Positions 1 through 5,609 of a stretch of 5,609 nt of DNA are shown piece by piece. Position 1 is the first letter of the stretch, and each line of letters starts with the position of its first letter. The DNA comes from an uncultured Rhodospirillaceae bacterium (GTDB lineage Bacteria; Pseudomonadota; Alphaproteobacteria; Thalassobaculales; Thalassobaculaceae): positions 1-5,609 of the forward strand of contig CALAHL010000776.1 of the NCBI GenBank assembly GCA_937891725.1, written 5' to 3'. The position numbers were made by a program, and so were the translations under genes. The notes under the pieces are model-generated. The model saw nothing but the letters and a program-made list of their open reading frames with translations, was not told the origin of the DNA and searched no databases.

Positions 1-987
1 GATGAAGACGGTATTGCCGCGTCCGCCGCCGCCGGGATTGTCGGCCGGGTCGGCGAACAGCAGCGAGGGAGCGTTCGGATCCTCGCCAAGCCGCTTGGCC
101 AGTGCGACCGAGTCCGCGAGAGCGGTCATCCGCGGCACATAGCGATCCTTATCCGCCCATCCGGCCTTGGCGAGATGGATCGCGAGTTTCTTGGCGTGGT
201 CGGGATCGTTCCGGGTGGTGACGATCACGGTCATGCCGTTCTTCGGCGTATCGCAAAAGGCGAAGCCCGAGAGGATGGTGACGTTCATCACCTTGGCGTC
301 GATCTTGGTCTGGCCGAGCCGGATCAGATCTCCGTACGGATGGCCCGGTGCGGTGAGCTGGGTGACCGATGGGGCGACCAGCGGCAGGCGGACCCGATAG
401 GAGGTAGCCTTGGTGCCGGCCATCAGCTCGATCATCAGGGCCGCCGCCTCAGCTCCCCGCTCCCGGATATCGGTATGCGGGTTCTCGCGATAGCCGACCA
501 TGATGTCGGCGGCCTCCATCATCTCGTCCGAGACATTTGCGTGGAGATCCAGGGTCGCGATCACCGGAACATCGGGGCCGACCAGCCGCCGGACCAGCGC
601 AAACACCTCGCCGTCGGGGTCATGGGTATGGGTGGCACAGGCCCCGCCATGCTCGGCGATATAGACCCCATCCAGCGGACCCGCCGCCTTCAAGCCCGTC
701 TCGAATTCCGCCAGAAGCTCGTTGAAGAACGCTTCTTCGACCGGACCGGCGGGCTGGGAGGACGCGTGCACGATGGGCACCGGCTCCCACCCTGAGCGGC
801 CAACCTCGGCGTCCATGCCGCCATAGAACCCGGTCACACCGGCATAGATCGCCGGATGCTCGGCCCGCGCCTCCCGGCTGATCTCGTCGCCACGATAATA
901 GCCGCGCTCCTCGAAATCCGGCCGACTGCACGGCGGCGCGAACCGGTTGCTCTCCAGCGAGAATCCCAAGATGGCGATGCGTTTCAT
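1..987 (-). CDS. M81 family metallopeptidase (MlrC-like), 3' end cut by window
   Basis: The first 329 residues are visible and the frame is open to base 1. M81 proteins usually have about 490-510 residues, so roughly a third is missing. Seen: the start MKRIAILGFSLESNRFAP matches the family's opening strand and E-x-N-x-F motif (E12, N14, F16). EHGGA lies at 112-116, DLHAN at 147-151 and ENPHTD at 168-173. D147, H149 and H171 have the spacing of the family's metal site. Residues 312-326 (DPADNPGGGGRGNT region) mark the start of the C-terminal MlrC domain. Known: the founding member, MlrC, is a zinc-dependent hydrolase that degrades linearised microcystin. Most relatives lie in bacteria with no link to microcystin and have unknown, probably amide or peptide, substrates. 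No signal peptide is visible, so it is probably cytoplasmic. The ATG at 987 is supported by a Shine-Dalgarno at 996-1001 and by the family N-terminus. It lies 76 bases downstream of dnaE on the same strand. The family call is firm; the substrate is unknown. Confidence 0.93.
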   Translation of the reverse strand, partial: MKRIAILGFSLESNRFAPPCSRPDFEERGYYRGDEISREARAEHPAIYAGVTGFYGGMDAEVGRSGWEPVPIVHASSQPAGPVEEAFFNELLAEFETGLKAAGPLDGVYIAEHGGACATHTHDPDGEVFALVRRLVGPDVPVIATLDLHANVSDEMMEAADIMVGYRENPHTDIRERGAEAAALMIELMAGTKATSYRVRLPLVAPSVTQLTAPGHPYGDLIRLGQTKIDAKVMNVTILSGFAFCDTPKNGMTVIVTTRNDPDHAKKLAIHLAKAGWADKDRYVPRMTALADSVALAKRLGEDPNAPSLLFADPADNPGGGGRGNTVFI

Positions 988-995
988 GGCGATGG

Positions 996-1001
996 TTCCT
1001 C
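996..1001 (-). promoter_or_regulatory. Ribosome binding site of the M81 peptidase gene
   Basis: The minus strand reads GAGGAA, then 8 bases, then the ATG at 987. This is a good Shine-Dalgarno match at a normal distance. It supports independent translation of this gene whether or not it is co-transcribed with dnaE. Confidence 0.7.
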
Positions 1002-1046
1002 GATGAACGACGCAACCTGCTCGAGCGAAGTCACGTTAAGTGGCGA

Positions 1047-1059
1047 GTGACAGGGTCAC
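1047..1059. repeat. Short inverted repeat just after the dnaE stop codon
   Basis: GTGAC-AGG-GTCAC is a perfect 5-bp dyad with a 3-base centre, starting 4 bases after the dnaE TAG in the direction of transcription. The bases that follow on the minus strand are mixed and contain no T run. It is therefore not a convincing intrinsic terminator. It may be a weak hairpin protecting the mRNA end, or chance. It is the only stem seen in the dnaE to M81 peptidase gap. Confidence 0.3.
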
Positions 1060-1063
1060 GGCC

Positions 1064-4000
1064 CTAAAGATCCCGCACGAAGTCGATGCCTGGCAAGGCC
1101 TTTACCGCGCTGCGGAGCGTGCTGGAGACCCGGTAGGCTTCCGGCAGGGCGATCCGGACGTTCTCGCCGGTCGCGCTTGCCACCACGATGCTGATCTTGC
1201 CGCGGCCCCGGCCCTCGTTGGCGATCAGCCCCTGCAGCGGGCCGAGCGCGCGGTCGTCACGGATGTAGATTTCCAGCCCTGCCGCCGTTTTCTCGACCGC
1301 CTTGTCGAGCGGTTCCAACGAAGCCGCCAGCAGCCGGACATTACCGTCTTCGAGCTTGGCGTCGACCTTGACCAGCAACGGCACGCCCGCATCCAGCAGG
1401 TCCTTCGCCGCCGCCAGGACTTCGGAGAACATAGTGATCTCGAACACGCCGGTCCGGTCGGTCAGCTGGGCGAACGCAAACCGGTTGCCGCTTTTCGAGG
1501 TGCGGATCTGCTTGCCGACCACGATCCCAGCCATCATCAGCCGGGTCGATCCGCCCTTGGCCATCACCGCCGACGCCAGCCGGTCCGACGCGACCACCTT
1601 CAGCCGGTTGAGGGAGTCGCCGTAGGAGTCCAGCGGGTGGGCCGACAGATAGAAGCCGAGCGCGTCGAACTCCTCCTTCAGCTTGTCCAGCGGCGCCCAG
1701 TCTGCGCGTTCGTTGAGCCGGATCCGGGTCTGCTCCTTCGCGCCGTCGACCGCGAACAGATTGACCTGATTGGACTGTCGTTCACTGGCGGCGAGCGAAA
1801 CGTGCCGGACCACGGTCTCAAGGCTCTCGAACAGTTCGGCCCGGTTCTCGTGCAGAGCATCGAACGCTCCCGCGCGCACCAGATTTTCCAGCAGCCGCTT
1901 GTTCACGTTCTGGGGGTCGGCACGGTCCGCGAAATCGCCCAGGGTCTTGAACGGCCCGCCCCGCTCCCGCTCGGCCACCAGCCCCATCATCGCACTGTCG
2001 CCGACATTCTTGATCGCGGCCAACGCGTAGCGCACGGCCTTGTCGTGGCCGCTCGCAGGATCGCGATCGTTCTCCACCGAGAAGTCGGCGCGGCTGCGGT
2101 TCACATCCGGCGGCAGCAGCTTGATGCCCTGTCGCTGCAGTTCCTGGCGGAAGGTGTTCAGCTTGTCGGTATTGCCCATGTCGTAGGTCATGGTCGCCGC
2201 CATGAACTCGACCGGGTGGTTCGCCTTCAGATAGGCCGTGTGATAGGCGACAAGCGCATAGGCCGCCGCGTGGCTCTTGTTGAATCCGTATCCGGCGAAG
2301 GCCGCGATCTGATCGAAGATCTCGCTGGCCTTTGATTTGTCGACATTGTTCGCCACCGCCCCGTTGACGAAGGTCTCGCGCTGGGCGTCCATCTCGGCCT
2401 GGATCTTCTTACCCATGGCCCGGCGCAACAGATCCGCTCCGCCGAGCGTGTAGCCGGACAGCCGCTGGGCCGCCTGCTGCACCTGCTCCTGGTAGATCAT
2501 GATCCCAAAGGTCTCGGTCAGCACCGGTTCCAGCACCGGGTGCATGTAATCCGGCTTCTCGTCGCCGTGCTTGCAGGCGATGTATTTCGGGATATTCGCC
2601 ATCGGACCCGGACGATACAGCGCCACAAGCGCGATGATGTCCTCGAACCTGTCGGGCTTCAGGCGGCGCAGCACGTCACGCATGCCGGAACTTTCCAGCT
2701 GGAACACGCCGGTCGACTCGCCCTTGGCCAGCATGTCGTAGGTCCGCTTGTCGTCCAGCGGGACCTTGCTGAGATCCAGATCAAAATCCCGTTGCCGCAG
2801 CAGATCGACCGCCTTCTGCAGCACGGTCAGGGTCTTCAGCCCCAGGAAATCGAATTTCACCAGACCTGCCTGCTCCACCCATTTCATGTTGAACTGGGTC
2901 ACCGGCATGTCGGAGCGCGGGTCGCGGTAAAGGGCGACCAGCTCATCCAGCGGCCGATCCCCGATCACCACGCCGGCCGCATGGGTCGAAGAGTTCCGGT
3001 ACAGCCCCTCGAGCCGCAGTGCCACGTTGATCAGGTGGGCGACATTCTCGTCCCCGTCCCGCTGGGCCTTGAGCTCGGCCTCGCTTTTCATCGCCTCGGC
3101 GAGGGTGGTCGGATTGGCTGGGTTGTTGGGGACCAGTTTGCAGATCCGGTCGACCTGACCGTAGGGCATCTCCAGAACCCGGCCCACGTCGCGCAGCGCG
3201 GCACGCGCCTGGAGCTTGCCGAAGGTGATGATCTGGGCGACCCGGTCGCGGCCATATTTGTCCTGCACATAGCGGATCACCTCATCCCGGCGATCCTGGC
3301 AGAAGTCGATATCGAAGTCCGGCATGGACACCCGCTCGGGGTTCAGGAACCGCTCGAACAGCAGGCCCCAGCGCAGCGGGTCGAGATCGGTGATCAGCAG
3401 GGAATAGGCCACCAGCGAGCCCGCACCCGATCCACGCCCGGGTCCAACCGGAATGTCCTGAGCTTTCGCCCATTTGATGAAGTCCGACACGATCAGGAAG
3501 TACCCGGGGAACCCCATGGATTCGATCACACCGAGTTCCATGGCCAGCCGGTCATGGTAGGGCTTCGCGGCCTGCATCCGCGCCGCATCGTCCATATCGG
3601 GCGTGAAGACATGGGCTTCCAGTCGGCCCAACAACCCCTCCTCCGCCTGCGCCCGCAGCTCCTGCTCTTCGGTCCGGCCTTCGTCGGTTTCGAATCGGGG
3701 CAGGATCGGGTCCAGCTTTTGCGGCATGAAGGCGCAGCGATGGGCGATCACGATTGTGTTGTCGACCGCTTCGGGAAGGTCCGCAAACAGCTCCCGCATC
3801 TCCTCGGCGGATTTGAAGCGATGATGCCGGGTCACCCGCCAGCGGTTCGGATTTCCGATCGTGGTGCCCTGCCCGATGCAGATCAGCGCGTCATGGGCCT
3901 CGTGCATGTCCTCGTCGGCGAAGAAACACTCATTGGTCGCGACCAGCGGCAGATCCTTGGCATAGGCCAGATCGATCAGCTTGCCCTCGATCTTGTTCTC

Positions 4001-4567
4001 GTCCTCAAGGAAATGTCGCTGCAGTTCGACGTAGAGCCGCCCCGGAAACAGACCTGCCAGACTGTCGAGCATCGCCGCGGCCTCGGCCTCGCGGCCCGAC
4101 AGGAGCATGCGCCCGACAGCCCCTTTGAGCCCCGCAGACAGGGCGATCAGCCCGTCGGTCATACCGGTCAGATCTTCGATCGCGATCTGCGGTTCCTCCT
4201 CGCCGGTGCCCTCCATATAGGCCCGGCTGACGATCCGCATGAGGTTCCGGTAGCCGGTCTCGGATTGCACGAGCAGAACCAGCTGATCGGGCGTGACGTC
4301 CTTGCCGCCGACGACCCGCAGCCCGCCCCGCCCCGTCTCGGACGGTCGCCGGATCTTGAGCTGGACGCCGACGATCGGCTGCACCCCGGCCTCCACGGCC
4401 GCGACCGAAAATTCCAGCGCGCCGAACAGGTTGCCGGTATCGGTCATCGCGACCGCCGGCATCGCCTTGGCCTTTGACAGCTTCGCCAGATCCTTCGCCT
4501 GAATCGCCCCTTGGGCGAGCGAGTAGGCGCTGTGGACGCGCAGATGGACGAAGGACGCATGCGGCAT
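1064..4567 (-). CDS. dnaE: DNA polymerase III subunit alpha (DnaE), complete
   Basis: This is the catalytic subunit of the replicative polymerase, which extends DNA in the replisome with the beta clamp, epsilon and the clamp loader. The product has 1167 residues, close to E. coli DnaE (1160). Order of domains: PHP (about 5-270), polymerase core, helix-hairpin-helix region near 849-884, OB fold near 1010-1050, C-terminal tail. The catalytic aspartates are visible as D419 and D421 in PDFDIDF and D573 in KFDFLGL, with the same spacing as E. coli D401, D403 and D555. GPGRGSGAGS lies at 375-384. QVNLF at 934-938 is an internal clamp-binding motif. The PHP site looks inactive: HLR (8-10) stands where active PHP domains have HxH, and TDTGN (42-46) has Thr44 where His is usual. 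Proofreading would then depend on a separate DnaQ. The start at 4567 is chosen because MPHASFVHLRVHS matches family N-termini and a GGAG lies 6 bases upstream. An in-frame ATG at 4633 would add 22 atypical residues. No frameshift or internal stop was seen. Confidence 0.98.
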   Translation of the reverse strand: MPHASFVHLRVHSAYSLAQGAIQAKDLAKLSKAKAMPAVAMTDTGNLFGALEFSVAAVEAGVQPIVGVQLKIRRPSETGRGGLRVVGGKDVTPDQLVLLVQSETGYRNLMRIVSRAYMEGTGEEEPQIAIEDLTGMTDGLIALSAGLKGAVGRMLLSGREAEAAAMLDSLAGLFPGRLYVELQRHFLEDENKIEGKLIDLAYAKDLPLVATNECFFADEDMHEAHDALICIGQGTTIGNPNRWRVTRHHRFKSAEEMRELFADLPEAVDNTIVIAHRCAFMPQKLDPILPRFETDEGRTEEQELRAQAEEGLLGRLEAHVFTPDMDDAARMQAAKPYHDRLAMELGVIESMGFPGYFLIVSDFIKWAKAQDIPVGPGRGSGAGSLVAYSLLITDLDPLRWGLLFERFLNPERVSMPDFDIDFCQDRRDEVIRYVQDKYGRDRVAQIITFGKLQARAALRDVGRVLEMPYGQVDRICKLVPNNPANPTTLAEAMKSEAELKAQRDGDENVAHLINVALRLEGLYRNSSTHAAGVVIGDRPLDELVALYRDPRSDMPVTQFNMKWVEQAGLVKFDFLGLKTLTVLQKAVDLLRQRDFDLDLSKVPLDDKRTYDMLAKGESTGVFQLESSGMRDVLRRLKPDRFEDIIALVALYRPGPMANIPKYIACKHGDEKPDYMHPVLEPVLTETFGIMIYQEQVQQAAQRLSGYTLGGADLLRRAMGKKIQAEMDAQRETFVNGAVANNVDKSKASEIFDQIAAFAGYGFNKSHAAAYALVAYHTAYLKANHPVEFMAATMTYDMGNTDKLNTFRQELQRQGIKLLPPDVNRSRADFSVENDRDPASGHDKAVRYALAAIKNVGDSAMMGLVAERERGGPFKTLGDFADRADPQNVNKRLLENLVRAGAFDALHENRAELFESLETVVRHVSLAASERQSNQVNLFAVDGAKEQTRIRLNERADWAPLDKLKEEFDALGFYLSAHPLDSYGDSLNRLKVVASDRLASAVMAKGGSTRLMMAGIVVGKQIRTSKSGNRFAFAQLTDRTGVFEITMFSEVLAAAKDLLDAGVPLLVKVDAKLEDGNVRLLAASLEPLDKAVEKTAAGLEIYIRDDRALGPLQGLIANEGRGRGKISIVVASATGENVRIALPEAYRVSSTLRSAVKALPGIDFVRDL

Positions 4568-4573
4568 GGGAAA

Positions 4574-4579
4574 CTCCGG
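4574..4579 (-). promoter_or_regulatory. Ribosome binding site that sets the dnaE start
   Basis: The minus strand reads CCGGAG, then 6 bases, then ATG at 4567. No comparable purine-rich stretch precedes the in-frame ATG at 4633. Together with the typical DnaE N-terminus that follows, this favours 4567 as the start. Confidence 0.7.
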
Positions 4580-4743
4580 GATCAGATTCCCATCACCATT
4601 CCACAGCATCGGCGCCGGGTCATGCGCCAACATGAGAGCCGCTGCCGATCACGCTTCCGATGCAACGCCCTCCTCCCAGGCCTTGCAGCGAAACGGCCGA
4701 CTCGGGCCCGCCACGCGACGTCGCCCCAGGCAAAAGAAACCGT

Positions 4744-4764
4744 ACGGCACCGGATCGGTGCTGT
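4744..4764. repeat. GC-rich hairpin in the likely dnaE leader
   Basis: GCACCG (4747-4752), GAT, CGGTGC (4756-4761) form a perfect 6-bp stem with a 3-base loop. Outer bases add A-T and C-G pairs around one imperfect position, giving about 9 bp in total. On the minus strand it is followed after 5 bases by TTTCTTTT. That is weakly terminator-like, but the spacing is too long and the tract is interrupted. If dnaE starts from the AT-rich zone, this stem would sit in its 5' untranslated leader, about 180 bases before the start codon. Confidence 0.4.
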
Positions 4765-4800
4765 TTGAATAAAACCGCCTGAATCTGAGGCTCACTGAAG

Positions 4801-4830
4801 AGTATCAAATCCATCTCAATTTAGCCCCAA
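4801..4830 (-). promoter_or_regulatory. Weak candidate promoter for dnaE
   Basis: On the minus strand TTGGGG (4830-4825) and GATACT (4806-4801) are separated by 18 bases. They match the sigma-70 consensus at 3 of 6 and 4 of 6 positions. The location, in the AT-rich zone upstream of dnaE, is sensible and would give a leader of more than 200 bases. The match is weak, and several other pairings in this zone score about as well. Confidence 0.2.
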
Positions 4831-4841
4831 AAGCAAATTGA
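4816..4841. repeat. Operator-like 7-bp inverted repeat
   Basis: TCAATTT (4816-4822) and AAATTGA (4835-4841) are perfect inverted copies around a 12-base spacer. The half-site spacing would put both halves on one face of the helix, as for a dimeric regulator. It overlaps the candidate dnaE promoter. The half-sites are AT-rich in an AT-rich zone, so a chance origin is possible. Confidence 0.35.
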
Positions 4842-4868
4842 AAAACAACGCGAATTCAACTCAAGAGT

Positions 4869-4891
4869 GCTAATTTCGTTAACGCTAATTT
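4869..4891. repeat. Direct repeat of GCTAATTT upstream of the pentapeptide gene
   Basis: GCTAATTT occurs exactly at 4869-4876 and 4884-4891, 15 bases apart start to start, with the palindrome GTTAAC between the copies. A third copy with one mismatch lies inverted at 4818-4825. The pair ends 60 bases before the pentapeptide start codon, where a promoter or regulator site would be expected. No clear -35 and -10 pair could be assigned for the plus strand. Confidence 0.35.
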
Positions 4892-4951
4892 TACCATCGG
4901 GACGGCAAAATCGACCGTCCCAACACAGCCCGGTTTAAGAGACAACCGAAG

Positions 4952-5609
4952 ATGGCAACCGCCTTGAGCTCCCGGCATTTGAAGGTTCCGCTGGAAATTG
5001 CCCGCGCGATCAAGGCCCACACGCTGTATGCCGAGGGCAAACCGGGTGGCAAGGCGCTGTCGCTCAAGAGCCAGAACCTCGATGGTGTGACGATCAGTGA
5101 ACTCGACCTGCGGAGCGCGGTCTTTTCCGGATCGTCCTTCATCAAGGCGAAGCTGGAGGCAACCAGCTTCGCGGATGGGGACCTGTTCGGGTGCGATTTC
5201 GCGATGGCGGACATGCGCCAGGTGGTTCTGACCCGCGCCGATCTGCGCGGCGCCAATTTCACGCTCGCCAACCTCACCGGCGCCGTGCTCAGAAAGGCCG
5301 ATATTCGACCGGGCGCCCTAATGGAATGGGGTGCGAACGGCGAACGGTCGGCGGATTTCTCAGAGGCCACCCTGGACGGCGCCGATTTCACCGGAGCCGA
5401 CCTGAGCACCGCGAACATGGCGGTCAGCAGCGCGCAGGGCGCGATCTTCCGGGATGTGGAGCTGCACGCGGTCAATCTGGCGGGCGCCAATCTCACCAAT
5501 GCGGATCTGAGCGGCTGTAATCTGCGGCACGCCAATCTGACGGGTACGAATTTCGACGGCGCCGATCTGACCGGTGCCAATCTGACCGAGGTCAACCTCA
5601 GGAATGTCG
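4952..5609 (+). CDS. Pentapeptide repeat protein, 3' end cut by window
   Basis: Residues 1-219 are visible and the frame is open to the edge. About 40 residues come first (a helix-like stretch near 10-28, then EGKPGGKALSL), resembling the lead-in of many bacterial pentapeptide proteins. Tandem A(D/N)Lxx units follow. The central Leu, Phe, Ile or Met recurs every 5 residues from L43 to about L123, and again from F136 to L216. One unit near 161 has Ala at the centre. Residues 124-133 (MEWGANGERS) break the phase by 3, so they probably form a loop off the right-handed beta-helix. No signal peptide or membrane segment is seen. ATG 4952 is the only usual start codon after the in-frame stop at 4886-4888; the ribosome site is weak (GAAG directly upstream). 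Known: this fold occurs in gyrase-protecting Qnr and MfpA and in many proteins of unknown role. The specific function here cannot be assigned. It is transcribed divergently from dnaE. Confidence 0.95.
   Translation, partial: MATALSSRHLKVPLEIARAIKAHTLYAEGKPGGKALSLKSQNLDGVTISELDLRSAVFSGSSFIKAKLEATSFADGDLFGCDFAMADMRQVVLTRADLRGANFTLANLTGAVLRKADIRPGALMEWGANGERSADFSEATLDGADFTGADLSTANMAVSSAQGAIFRDVELHAVNLAGANLTNADLSGCNLRHANLTGTNFDGADLTGANLTEVNLRNV

Larger units (their letters stand above)
4568..4951. other. Divergent intergenic region between dnaE and the pentapeptide gene
   Basis: This stretch of 384 bases carries no gene I can support. The dnaE-proximal part is GC-rich (39 of 60 bases at 4621-4680). 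It contains short open frames on both strands, but none has a recognisable product or a good ribosome site. From about 4762 the composition drops sharply (36 of 100 bases are G or C at 4801-4900), which is typical of a promoter or operator region in a GC-rich genome. Both flanking genes read outward, so it must hold a promoter for each, unless dnaE has a remote one. It contains a GC-rich hairpin (4744-4764), a 7-bp dyad (4816-4841) and a direct repeat (4869-4891). No tRNA, riboswitch or mobile element was recognised. Confidence 0.75.

Noticed and set aside
175..795. 206-codon open frame on the plus strand antisense to the M81 peptidase gene
   Set aside because: The minus strand encodes a clear M81 protein with conserved motifs throughout this stretch; the plus frame has none.
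1047..1059. Intrinsic terminator for dnaE
   Set aside because: The 5-bp stem is short and no T run follows on the minus strand.
1040..2335. 431-codon open frame on the plus strand antisense to the 3' part of dnaE
   Set aside because: Same reasoning: it shadows the dnaE codons, has no recognisable motif and has no convincing ribosome site.
2540..4477. 645-codon open frame on the plus strand antisense to dnaE
   Set aside because: It lies wholly within a complete, motif-rich dnaE on the other strand. Its translation shows no domain and is rich in His, Gln, Arg and Gly, as expected of an antisense frame in GC-rich coding DNA.
4565..4633. Longer DnaE starting at the ATG at 4633
   Set aside because: The extra 22 residues do not resemble DnaE N-termini and lack a Shine-Dalgarno, whereas 4567 has a GGAG at good spacing and a typical N-terminus.
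4620..4814. 64-codon minus-strand frame in the intergenic region
   Set aside because: No domain, no good ribosome site, and it overlaps the putative dnaE leader. Its composition changes sharply from AT-rich to GC-rich within the frame.
4879..4893. Possible CtrA site (TTAA-N7-TTTA)
   Set aside because: One base differs from the TTAA-N7-TTAA consensus, and such near matches are common in AT-rich DNA. There is no other support for cell-cycle control here.
4891..5595. 234-codon minus-strand frame with a repetitive RLAPVRSAP pattern
   Set aside because: The repeats are the antisense reading of the pentapeptide units on the plus strand, so the pattern is an artefact of the real gene.

Overview
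The window looks like a piece of a GC-rich alphaproteobacterial chromosome. DnaE reads as a normal proteobacterial replicative polymerase of the E. coli type, and the base composition and start of the protein fit an alphaproteobacterium, perhaps a Rhodospirillales-like lineage. That placement is an inference from recall, not from a search.

Layout. Positions 1-987 (minus strand) hold the first 329 residues of an M81 family metallopeptidase (MlrC-like), which runs off the left edge. After a 76-base gap, positions 1064-4567 (minus strand) hold a complete dnaE for the alpha subunit of DNA polymerase III. Positions 4568-4951 are a 384-base divergent intergenic region. Its dnaE-proximal half is GC-rich (about 65% at 4621-4680) and its far half is AT-rich (about 36% at 4801-4900), with several small symmetric elements. 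Positions 4952-5609 (plus strand) hold the first 219 residues of a pentapeptide repeat protein, which runs off the right edge.

How the genes relate. dnaE and the M81 gene share a strand and no strong terminator is visible between them, so read-through from dnaE is possible, but no functional link is known or implied. The pentapeptide gene is transcribed away from dnaE and probably shares the AT-rich control region with it. Some pentapeptide proteins (Qnr, MfpA) act on DNA gyrase, so its position next to a replication gene is mildly interesting, but this protein has no feature that proves such a role.

I found no mobile element, CRISPR array, tRNA or rRNA, and no clear previously undescribed system. 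The most interesting parts are the two-block pentapeptide protein with a phase-breaking loop and the cluster of operator-like repeats in the divergent region. The long open frames antisense to dnaE, to the M81 gene and to the pentapeptide gene are composition shadows and are left out of the features.
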